From IMG/VR virus record IMGVR_UViG_3300030380_004425, positions 4,715 to 26,856 of that record: 22,142 nt of DNA; one strand, 5' to 3'. Numbering within the stretch: the stretch's first letter is position 1; every line of letters starts with the position of its first letter. The notes beneath the pieces were generated by a model. The model did not search any database. It was given only the letters and a program-made list of their open reading frames with translations, and was not told where the DNA came from. Of the stretch, positions 1-4,633 are shown piece after piece. The position numbers and the translations under genes are program-made. Source of the DNA: a virus.

Positions 1-1
1 T

Positions 2-181
2 TTAGGTGTGAACGCTACGACTGCCGCTGCGCGACTAGTGCAGCTCGCTCAGGGAGCCAAGAGTGAGTACGTACAGCTGGAAGCAAGCAAGGATATACTG
101 GACCGTGCTGGGTTCAAGGCTCCCGAGCGACACATGCACATGCATGCTGGCGACATTACGGTGTCAATCGATCTGAGCTAG
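2..181 (+). CDS. Terminase small subunit, C-terminal fragment (partial)
   Basis: This is an open frame from the left edge to TAG at 179-181, giving 59 residues and no start in the window. The visible part reads as an alpha-helical segment (LVQLAQGAKSEYVQLEASKD followed by ILDRAGF) and then a short tail ending GDITVSIDLS. This pattern of an LAxGAxSxxVQLxASxDxLDRAG helix with a beta-like ISIDL tail is one I associate with the C-termini of phage small terminases, whose N-terminal helix-turn-helix (off the edge here) binds the packaging site. Finding the large terminase 2.6 kb downstream fits. The hand-counted G+C of this fragment is about 56%, clearly above the genes that follow. It could instead be another HTH protein with the same C-terminal helix. 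The identification is by family memory only. Confidence 0.62.
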   Translation, partial: LGVNATTAAARLVQLAQGAKSEYVQLEASKDILDRAGFKAPERHMHMHAGDITVSIDLS

Positions 182-258
182 TGGGGTGGCCCCAAAAACT
201 AGACTGTGTCCCCCTCGACCCCGTCCTTCACTCTCATAATTCTTATCAAAGCTCTATT

Positions 259-270
259 GCATTAATGCAG
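259..270. promoter_or_regulatory. Perfect 12-bp palindrome (possible operator)
   Basis: TGCATTAATGCA equals its own reverse complement. It sits 54 bases before the start of the 298-aa gene, in the only sizeable spacer of the left region and just upstream of promoter-like hexamers. This is suggestive of a dimeric regulator's site, but an AT-rich 12-mer can arise by chance. Confidence 0.3.
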
Positions 271-291
271 TAAATTATTATTGTACGTTGA

Positions 292-319
292 CAACTCCAA
301 TAAAATTTTTGTAGTTGTA
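292..319 (+). repeat. Imperfect inverted repeat / RNA hairpin in leader
   Basis: ACAACT (292-297) pairs with AGTTGT (314-319), and CAA (299-301) pairs with TTG (310-312) after one mismatch. The loop of 302-309 is AT-rich. The hairpin would end 5 bases before the ATG at 325, so it could affect either transcription (overlap with TTGACA at 289-294) or ribosome access. Confidence 0.35.
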
Positions 320-324
320 GAGTT

Positions 325-1221
325 ATGTATACCTATTCGCAAATCTTAAATGCATTAGATTCTGTTATTGTCTCTGGCACAAAGCGTGGTGCTATTCCTG
401 AACATGCTTCTTTTTACTTTCGTGGCATTCTTAATTCTGTGAATCCAGCAATGATTGACGGTAACACTCGTCTTATTACAGAGAATGATGTATCTGGTGA
501 GTTTCTGGAAATGATGCGCCTTGTTGCTAATAAATATGCTAGTGACTTGGAGGAGGGACAGGTTCGAGAAATTGGCTATGCACATGTTCGTAAGGCTGTT
601 GGGGATCGTGGTGATTACTGGCAGAACTTCGAAGTTGATAGCATGGCTGATATTGTTAACAATTCTCTTGGCAAATTTAGAATTAAGATGGTCGATGGGC
701 AGCGCATCGTAGATTATGATAGATATGACTTTACTGATGAACTTGCACAAAAAATTTTACAGCAAGAGGGGCGTGAACCCACAGCTATGGACTATATTAC
801 TGAAGCTGTAGATATTGCGACTAATAATTCAAAGTATAAATTATTTAATCAAAAGATGTTTGAAATGGGTAACTTGATTGGCGAAATAATGATGCCTGAA
901 GATGATCCTAATGTTATGAAAGTTCGTATTGCTATACCTGATGAACCGCAAGTTGTTGACATAGATTTCGATGATGAACCAGAGCCAGAGGCTACAGACT
1001 TTGTTATGGAAGGGCCAATGACTAATAAGCGCAAAAAGATATGGGATAAATTTACAGATATATTTGTTGGTGAGGCACAAGCAGCTGAACCATCAATGGG
1101 AATGCCAACTTCTAAGCCAAAGACACAGCCACAAATGGTAATGCCCAAATCTCGTGAGCAAACGCAAATTGACATGCAAAACAGACAGCTTGCAATGAGC
1201 ATAGATGCAGAGAGTGCCTAA
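325..1221 (+). CDS. Conserved-looking phage protein of unknown function, 298 aa
   Basis: I cannot assign a function. Residues 1-110 look globular and helical. Residues 115-136 (LGKFRI ... YDRYDF) resemble a beta-hairpin 'xYDF' motif that I have seen in other phage proteins annotated only as structural or hypothetical. Residues 152-192 are helical (AVDIATNNSKYKLFNQKMFE, then GEIMMPEDD). Residues 209-224 are very acidic (DIDFDDEPEPEA). A basic patch (KRKKIWDKF) then precedes EAQAAEPS and a Met/Pro/Gln-rich low-complexity tail (about 256-275). The AQAAE stretch looks like a cleavage site but lacks a hydrophobic core, so I do not call a signal peptide. The start has only a weak Shine-Dalgarno (TAGAG). 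The stop overlaps the next start (TAATG at 1219-1223). It could be a minor virion or head-maturation protein; that is inference from position. Confidence 0.8.
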   Translation: MYTYSQILNALDSVIVSGTKRGAIPEHASFYFRGILNSVNPAMIDGNTRLITENDVSGEFLEMMRLVANKYASDLEEGQVREIGYAHVRKAVGDRGDYWQNFEVDSMADIVNNSLGKFRIKMVDGQRIVDYDRYDFTDELAQKILQQEGREPTAMDYITEAVDIATNNSKYKLFNQKMFEMGNLIGEIMMPEDDPNVMKVRIAIPDEPQVVDIDFDDEPEPEATDFVMEGPMTNKRKKIWDKFTDIFVGEAQAAEPSMGMPTSKPKTQPQMVMPKSREQTQIDMQNRQLAMSIDAESA

Positions 1222-1565
1222 TGGCAAAGTCGCCAGCATGGACAAGGAAAGCAGGACAGAACCCCAAAGGTGGTCTGAACGCCAAAGGTCGCGCCTCCTA
1301 CAGAACCAAGTCCGGCAAAAAAGGCAACTTGAAAGCGCCAGTAAAAGGCGCACCCAAAACACCAGAACAAGTTAGACGTAAAGGCAGTTTCCTTGTAAGG
1401 ATGGGATCTGCTAGAGGGCCACTCAAAGATGAGAAGGGCAGACCTACTCGTTTAAAGCTATCTCTTATTGCATGGGGTCATCGTGGCGATAAGGCTTCTG
1501 CGGTAGCCAAGGGTCGGCGGCTGCTGGCTCGTTATAAGAAAATGAAAGAGAAGAGGAAAGCCTGA
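1221..1565 (+). CDS. DUF6321-like small basic protein, 114 aa
   Basis: The N-terminus (SPAWTRKAGQNPKGGLNAKG followed by RASY) and the centre (GSFLVRMGSARGPLKDEKGR, then PTRLKLSLIAWG) match the pattern I know as DUF6321, a widespread phage and bacterial family of unknown function. The protein is rich in Lys, Arg and Gly with few acidic residues, so nucleic-acid binding is likely but not shown. No catalytic motif is visible. The gene starts inside the stop of the upstream gene (TAATG) and its own TGA overlaps the next ATG (TGATG at 1563-1567). This indicates translational coupling within one operon. The Trp-Gly and 'GRPTRL' segments suggest a folded core rather than pure disorder. Confidence 0.85.
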   Translation: MAKSPAWTRKAGQNPKGGLNAKGRASYRTKSGKKGNLKAPVKGAPKTPEQVRRKGSFLVRMGSARGPLKDEKGRPTRLKLSLIAWGHRGDKASAVAKGRRLLARYKKMKEKRKA

Positions 1566-1750
1566 TGTTTGGCAAAGTTATTCAAGCTGGTGTTTCTATG
1601 GGTGCTATTCAAAGAGTAAGAGATAAAATGGCGCAGACAAATACACAATCACAATTACAAAAGAAAAAGAAAAAATCTGCTACACGACGTAGTAGTGTTA
1701 GTGCCAGACGAGGTAATGCTGGTAAACGAAGCCTGTTGAACAGAATGTAA
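1565..1750 (+). CDS. Tiny basic protein, 61 aa, with a five-lysine run
   Basis: I do not recognise a family. A short hydrophobic N-terminus (MFGKVIQAGVSMGAI) leads to a highly basic C-terminal half with KKKKK (residues 33-37) and several RR pairs. By my count there are 8 Lys, 8 Arg and 1 Asp, giving a net charge of about +15 in 61 residues. The start is supported by GAGG about 10 bases upstream and by stop/start overlap with the DUF6321-like gene. It reads like a nucleic-acid-binding tail protein. The A-rich lysine run contains no canonical X XXY YYZ slippery heptamer in frame. Confidence 0.7.
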   Translation: MFGKVIQAGVSMGAIQRVRDKMAQTNTQSQLQKKKKKSATRRSSVSARRGNAGKRSLLNRM

Positions 1751-1760
1751 GGAGATTGCT

Positions 1761-1895
1761 ATGCCTATGGGGAAAGGAAGTTATGGATCAAAAGTTGGTC
1801 GTCCTAAAAAGAAATCAATGCTAACTGCAAAACAAAAGACTTTGCCCGAAGCATTGAAGAAAAAGATTATGAAGTCAAAGATGGGTAGAGCCTAA
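1761..1895 (+). CDS. Tiny basic 'MGKGSYGSKVGRP' protein, 44 aa
   Basis: This short gene starts at an ATG preceded by a strong AAGGAG with 6-7 bases of spacing. The product begins MPMGKGSYGSKVGRPKKK and ends KSKMGRA. There are 12 Lys, 2 Arg and 1 Glu, a net charge of about +13. The MPMGKGxYGxKVGRP opening is one I recall from many small marine-phage proteins, all without a known function. It lies 10 bases after the previous stop and 2 bases before the next start, in the same operon. A DNA- or RNA-binding role during packaging is inference from charge and place only. Confidence 0.75.
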   Translation: MPMGKGSYGSKVGRPKKKSMLTAKQKTLPEALKKKIMKSKMGRA

Positions 1896-1897
1896 CT

Positions 1898-2065
1898 ATG
1901 GCAGTCAATGCAGCTGGCAATTATACAAAGCCCGGCATGCGAAAGCGTTTATTCAATAGAATAAAAGCTGGCGGTAAAGGCGGCAAGCCGGGCCAGTGGT
2001 CTGCGCGTAAAGCGCAGATGCTTGCTAAAGCTTATAAAGACAGAGGCGGAGGTTATACATCGTGA
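1898..2065 (+). CDS. Tiny basic 'NAAGNYTKP ... GQWSARKAQMLAKAYK' protein, 55 aa
   Basis: The start is ATG at 1898, two bases after the preceding stop, with only a weak Shine-Dalgarno, so coupling to the upstream gene is likely. The product is MAVNAAGNYTKPGMRKRLFN followed by a Gly/Lys hinge (KAGGKGGKPG), then QWSARKAQMLAKAYK and the tail RGGGYTS. I recognise the motif as a recurrent short phage protein of unknown function found near packaging and head genes. It has 8 Lys and 5 Arg against 1 Asp. The two helix-prone segments around a glycine hinge suggest a compact nucleic-acid-binding fold. Its last codons also carry GGAGG (2048-2052), which serves as the ribosome site of the next gene. Confidence 0.82.
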   Translation: MAVNAAGNYTKPGMRKRLFNRIKAGGKGGKPGQWSARKAQMLAKAYKDRGGGYTS

Positions 2066-2208
2066 TAACTAAACGGCAAAAATCTACTCTTCTAAAGCAC
2101 TCTAAACATCATTCTAAAAAGCATATGGCCTTGATGCGTAGACTTATGAGACAGGGGCGGTCATTTACTCAGGCTCATAAAACAGCACAGAAGGAAGTTG
2201 GAGAATAA
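2062..2208 (+). CDS. Tiny basic 'TKRQKSTLLKHSKHHSKKHM' protein, 48 aa
   Basis: The GTG start at 2062 overlaps the previous stop (GTGA) and has GGAGG at 2048-2052, 9 bases upstream, so this non-ATG start is well supported. The product is VITKRQKSTLLKHSKHHSKK, then HMALMRRLMRQGRSFTQAHK and TAQKEVGE. It is rich in His, Lys and Arg (5 His besides about 13 Lys/Arg) and probably two helices. I recall this LTKRQxxxLxxHSxHHxxKHM pattern from many phages, annotated as hypothetical. A His-rich basic helical protein beside the terminase could bind nucleic acid or metal; neither is shown. The stop overlaps the ATG at 2208 (TAATG). Confidence 0.82.
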   Translation: MITKRQKSTLLKHSKHHSKKHMALMRRLMRQGRSFTQAHKTAQKEVGE

Positions 2209-2237
2209 TGAAACGTGGTGGCGGCTATACAAGTTGA
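2208..2237 (+). other. Nonapeptide micro-ORF MKRGGGYTS (possible gene remnant)
   Basis: This ATG overlaps the preceding stop (TAATG) and has GGAG at 2200-2203 and AAGGAAG at 2191-2197, so it is a well-formed start. It encodes only MKRGGGYTS before TGA at 2235-2237. The last seven residues plus stop are identical to the C-terminus of the 55-aa protein ending at 2065, but five of the seven codons differ. It is either a remnant of an old duplicate, a leader peptide, or convergence of a Gly-Tyr tail. Real expression is uncertain. Confidence 0.3.
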
Positions 2238-2400
2238 AGCAATAGTTATGTTTTGCATTATTACAGCAAACTCGGTTCAAGTTGATACAGTTGTGCATGA
2301 CACATTTAACTGGCTCTCTACATGTCATATTGCAGTTACTGAGCATGGCTTTAATAATATGAACTCTGAATGTTTTTGTACAAAGGTTAAAGATAGATAG
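2215..2400 (+). CDS. Doubtful 61-aa cysteine-containing ORF
   Basis: This is an open frame from GTG at 2215 to TAG at 2398-2400. The product has Cys at four places, several Val/Ile runs (VAAIQVEAIVMFCIITANSV) and an acidic-neutral balance, quite unlike its Lys/Arg-rich neighbours. In favour: GGAG lies 11 bases upstream of the GTG, and its stop directly abuts the next ATG (TAG-ATG), as in the coupled gene train, where the next gene has a poor Shine-Dalgarno of its own. Against: the amino-acid make-up is odd, the start is non-ATG, and the opposite strand is also open across the same bases. The stretch may instead be degraded coding DNA or a structured RNA (see the stem at 2294-2334). No function can be offered. 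Confidence 0.3.
   Translation: MVAAIQVEAIVMFCIITANSVQVDTVVHDTFNWLSTCHIAVTEHGFNNMNSECFCTKVKDR
2294..2334 (+). repeat. Inverted repeat / possible stem-loop in the odd 2238-2400 stretch
   Basis: TGC-ATGACA (2294-2302) can pair with TGTCAT (2323-2328) and GCA (2332-2334) across a 3-base bulge, leaving a 20-base loop. It lies in the only part of this gene train without a convincing gene. It is weak evidence of a structured RNA and could be chance. Confidence 0.22.
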
Positions 2401-2652
2401 ATGGCTTTATCTGCTTCACAAAAATCACTAAGAGCATGGACACGTCAAAAGTGGCGCACTAAATCTGGCAAGCCATCCACTCAAGGCCCCGGAGCTACAG
2501 GTGAAAGATATCTTCCAGCCGCTGCCATCAGAGCAATGAGCAGCGCACAATATGCTGCTAGTAGTAAAAAGAAGCGTGAAGATACTGCCAAAGGTAAACA
2601 GTTTTCAAAGCAGCCCAAAGCAGCAAGACGTATAGCCAAGAGGTTTAGATGA
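2401..2652 (+). CDS. Small basic protein, probable DUF5872 family, 83 aa
   Basis: The motif order SQKSLRAWTRQKWRTKSGKP, TGERYLPAAAI, AQYAASSKKKR, KGKQFSKQPK and RFR is one I know from small phage and large-virus proteins, and I believe it is the family catalogued as DUF5872 (function unknown). It is rich in Lys, Arg, Ser and Ala, with aromatic anchors (Trp, Tyr) suggesting a small fold. No frame extends upstream because a stop codon directly precedes the ATG. The Shine-Dalgarno AAAGG is 14 bases away, so initiation may depend on coupling or be weak. Its TGA overlaps the next ATG (ATGA at 2649-2652). A role linked to DNA packaging or condensation is inference from charge and neighbours. Confidence 0.8.
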   Translation: MALSASQKSLRAWTRQKWRTKSGKPSTQGPGATGERYLPAAAIRAMSSAQYAASSKKKREDTAKGKQFSKQPKAARRIAKRFR

Positions 2653-2843
2653 ACTTTCTTCATGCATTGAAAATAGAAGAACGTGAAGTTCTGCGTAGAG
2701 TGGTGAAGAAAGTCCACCTTGTTCATCACCCTAAAGAGTTTTGTACCGACTATGAAGCAGATAAAGTTATAGCTTCTATAGGGCCAGAAACTATTGAACG
2801 CATGATAAAGTTTGGCAGGGATCAAAAGGTTGACCAAGTTTAA
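2649..2843 (+). CDS. Small protein preceding large terminase, 64 aa
   Basis: The start overlaps the previous stop (ATGA) and has AGAGG 6 bases upstream. The product begins MNFLHALKIEEREVLRRVVK, then KVHLVHHPKEF, then TDYEADKVIASIGPETIERM and a short tail. This is a pattern I recall as a small conserved protein immediately before the large terminase in related phages. It looks all-helical and, unlike the preceding train, mixes acidic and basic residues. The 3' end overlaps the likely 5' end of the terminase gene, so translation is probably coupled. It might be a terminase accessory factor, but nothing in the sequence proves that. Confidence 0.75.
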   Translation: MNFLHALKIEEREVLRRVVKKVHLVHHPKEFCTDYEADKVIASIGPETIERMIKFGRDQKVDQV

Positions 2844-4350
2844 GTACAAACCAGATGGTGATGTTCTTAAATCATTTATGAAAGATGATAGTTTCTTTCG
2901 TGGCCTTCGTGGGCCAGTAGGTTCTGGCAAATCTGTAAGTTGTTGTGTTGAAATATTCCGCAGAGCCTTGCAGCAAGAAAAGGGACAGGATGGCAAGCGT
3001 CGCAGCCGTTGGGCTATCATCCGTAATACTAATCCACAACTAAGAACAACTACTATCAAGACATGGCTTGATTGGTTCCCTGAAGCTGAATGGGGCAAGT
3101 TCTTATGGTCAGTTCCATATACGCACTGGATTAAACAGGGCGATCTGGAACTTGAAGTGATCTTCCTAGCTCTCGACCGTCCAGAAGATGTGAAGAAGCT
3201 TCTCTCCCTAGAGTTAACTGGCATCTGGATCAACGAGGCTAGGGAGATACCCAAATCTATTATTGATGCATGTACCATGCGTGTTGGTCGTTTTCCTTCT
3301 ATGAAAGATGGTGGTTGCACATGGACAGGTGTAATTGCAGATACTAACGCGCCAGAAGAAGACCACTGGTGGCCTATCATGTCAGGTGAGGTTCCGATAC
3401 CAGATCACATTCCTAAAGAAGAAGCTAAGATGTTAGTAAAGCCAGACAATTGGCTTTTCTTTACGCAACCAGCTGGGATGATGGAAACAAAAGACCAAGA
3501 CGGTAATGTCCTTGAGTATTTGCCTAATGACATTGCTGAGAATAAAAAAAATATGCGAACTGATTACTATCCAAACATTGTGCAAGGCAAAACAAAAAGC
3601 TGGATTGATGTCTATGTAATGAATCGTTTGGGGACAATACAAGATGGTAAGTCTGTATATCCAATGTTTTCATCTGATGTTCATATTGCAAAAGAGGAAA
3701 TACCTGTTGCCTCTGGTGTCCCAGTTTATGTTGGGGTTGATTTTGGCCTTACGCCAGCTGCTGTTTTTGGGCAGAAAGTTCGTGGACGCTGGCTAATACT
3801 TCAAGAAATTGTCGCTTTTGACATGGGTATTGTGAAGTTCAGTGAAGTTTTAAGAATAGAAATAGCTTCTCGATATGGTGATTGTGAAATAAATATAATT
3901 GGAGATCCTGCTGGTGACTTCCGCGCACAGACAGATGAATCAACGCCATTTCAAATTATGCGAGGTGCTGGCTTAAAAGCAAGGCCAGCACAATCAAATG
4001 ATGTGTCATTGCGTCTTGAGGCTGTAAATGCAACCCTTACAAGAATGGTTGAAGGTCAATCTGGATTTTTATTAGACCCTCGTTGCCGTACATTAATTAA
4101 AGGTTTTGAGGGCGGTTATCAATATAAACGGCTGCAAGTATCTGGTGAAAGATTTGATGATAAGCCAGAAAAAAATCATTTCTCTCATATACATGATGCT
4201 TTGCAATATCTTATGATGGGTGCTGGTGAAGGTAGAAATATCTTGTCAAACATCCCAAATATTTCTAAACCTTTTCAAGCAAAGATGGAATTTGACGTAT
4301 TTACTAGGAAGCCGAAACAAAAACGTCAAAGTCTTTGGGCAAGAATGTAA
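2812..4350 (+). CDS. terL: Terminase large subunit (packaging ATPase and nuclease)
   Basis: This is the motor that docks on the portal, pumps DNA into the procapsid and cuts the concatemer. Numbered from TTG 2812, the Walker A is GPVGSGKS at 34-41. A Walker B-like strand with the probable catalytic Glu is LTGIWINEA (Glu142). The ATPase region also has the segment VIADTNAPEEDHWWP. The C-terminal RNase H-like nuclease shows three acidic sites: VGVDFGLTP (Asp310), IIGDPAGDF (Asp365) and HIHDALQYLM (Asp462). At 512 aa it is a usual length. The start is uncertain. TTG 2812 lacks a Shine-Dalgarno, while TTG 2830 follows GGCAGGG by 9 bases and gives an N-terminus of MTKFKYKPDG, which I slightly prefer. 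An in-frame ATG first occurs at 2878, very near the conserved core. It is followed by GGAG and the next gene. Confidence 0.96.
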   Translation: MAGIKRLTKFKYKPDGDVLKSFMKDDSFFRGLRGPVGSGKSVSCCVEIFRRALQQEKGQDGKRRSRWAIIRNTNPQLRTTTIKTWLDWFPEAEWGKFLWSVPYTHWIKQGDLELEVIFLALDRPEDVKKLLSLELTGIWINEAREIPKSIIDACTMRVGRFPSMKDGGCTWTGVIADTNAPEEDHWWPIMSGEVPIPDHIPKEEAKMLVKPDNWLFFTQPAGMMETKDQDGNVLEYLPNDIAENKKNMRTDYYPNIVQGKTKSWIDVYVMNRLGTIQDGKSVYPMFSSDVHIAKEEIPVASGVPVYVGVDFGLTPAAVFGQKVRGRWLILQEIVAFDMGIVKFSEVLRIEIASRYGDCEINIIGDPAGDFRAQTDESTPFQIMRGAGLKARPAQSNDVSLRLEAVNATLTRMVEGQSGFLLDPRCRTLIKGFEGGYQYKRLQVSGERFDDKPEKNHFSHIHDALQYLMMGAGEGRNILSNIPNISKPFQAKMEFDVFTRKPKQKRQSLWARM

Positions 4351-4360
4351 GGAGTGAAGC

Positions 4361-4633
4361 ATGTGTACATCAGCAATATTAAAGCCTATTTCTTCTATTA
4401 CTAGAAGTATTCTTGGTATTCAAAAGCCACAAGCTCCTACAGAATCACAAGAAGCTGTTGAGGCGAGGCGTCTAAGAAAAGAAATGATGGCAGAGCAAGA
4501 AGAAAAGCAAAAAGAAGAACGCCAAAAAAGATTAAACGAACAAATACGAAGGCAACGTAGAGGTGGTTCTGGTAGACGCTCTCTTATTACAGGGGGAGGT
4601 GGCGGCGCTGGCTACCTTGATGAAACGTTATGA
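4361..4633 (+). CDS. Small coiled-coil protein between terminase and portal, 90 aa
   Basis: A strong GGAG directly after the terminase stop drives the ATG at 4361. Residues about 30-66 form a highly charged helix (EARRLRKEMMAEQEEKQKEE, then RQKRLNEQIRRQRR) likely to be a coiled coil. It is followed by GRRSLITGGGGG and a short end, YLDETL. I recall similar small proteins with a charged helix and a 'RRSLLTGGxGG' tail at this place in podovirus packaging clusters, with no assigned function. The stop overlaps the portal start (ATGA at 4630-4633). It may be a head or connector accessory protein; that is inference from position. Confidence 0.8.
   Translation: MCTSAILKPISSITRSILGIQKPQAPTESQEAVEARRLRKEMMAEQEEKQKEERQKRLNEQIRRQRRGGSGRRSLITGGGGGAGYLDETL

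Larger units (their letters stand above)
182..324 (+). promoter_or_regulatory. Leader region before the 298-aa gene
   Basis: This 143-base gene-free spacer is the longest one on the left side of the window. It begins with a small GC-rich hairpin (TGGGG at 182-186, CCCCA at 190-194) that lacks a following T-tract. It turns abruptly AT-rich after about 240. It contains a perfect 12-bp palindrome at 259-270 and an imperfect inverted repeat at 292-319, which overlaps a TTGACA hexamer at 289-294. No good TATAAT-like -10 lies 16-18 bases from that hexamer: the base run there is GTAGTT. An alternative weak pair is TTATTG at 279-284 with TAAAAT at 302-307, spaced 17. A promoter for the packaging/structural operon here is plausible but unproven. 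Confidence 0.4.

Noticed and set aside
182-194. Rho-independent terminator after the TerS fragment
   Set aside because: The 5-bp stem with a 3-base loop is short and is followed by A residues and not by a T-run on the + strand.
1660-1685. Slippery A-rich run in the five-lysine codons
   Set aside because: The zero-frame codons do not make a canonical X XXY YYZ heptamer, and neither alternative frame leads to a meaningful extension I could recognise.
2260-2300. tRNA-like GGTTCAAGT at 2274-2282
   Set aside because: The bases flanking the T-loop-like string cannot form the 5-bp T-stem, and no acceptor or anticodon arm fits around it.
2481-3380. 299-codon open frame on the minus strand
   Set aside because: It lies opposite the 5' part of the large terminase and two small genes that have clear family motifs. 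Its product has no recognisable pattern, and no minus-strand ribosome site or operon partner exists.
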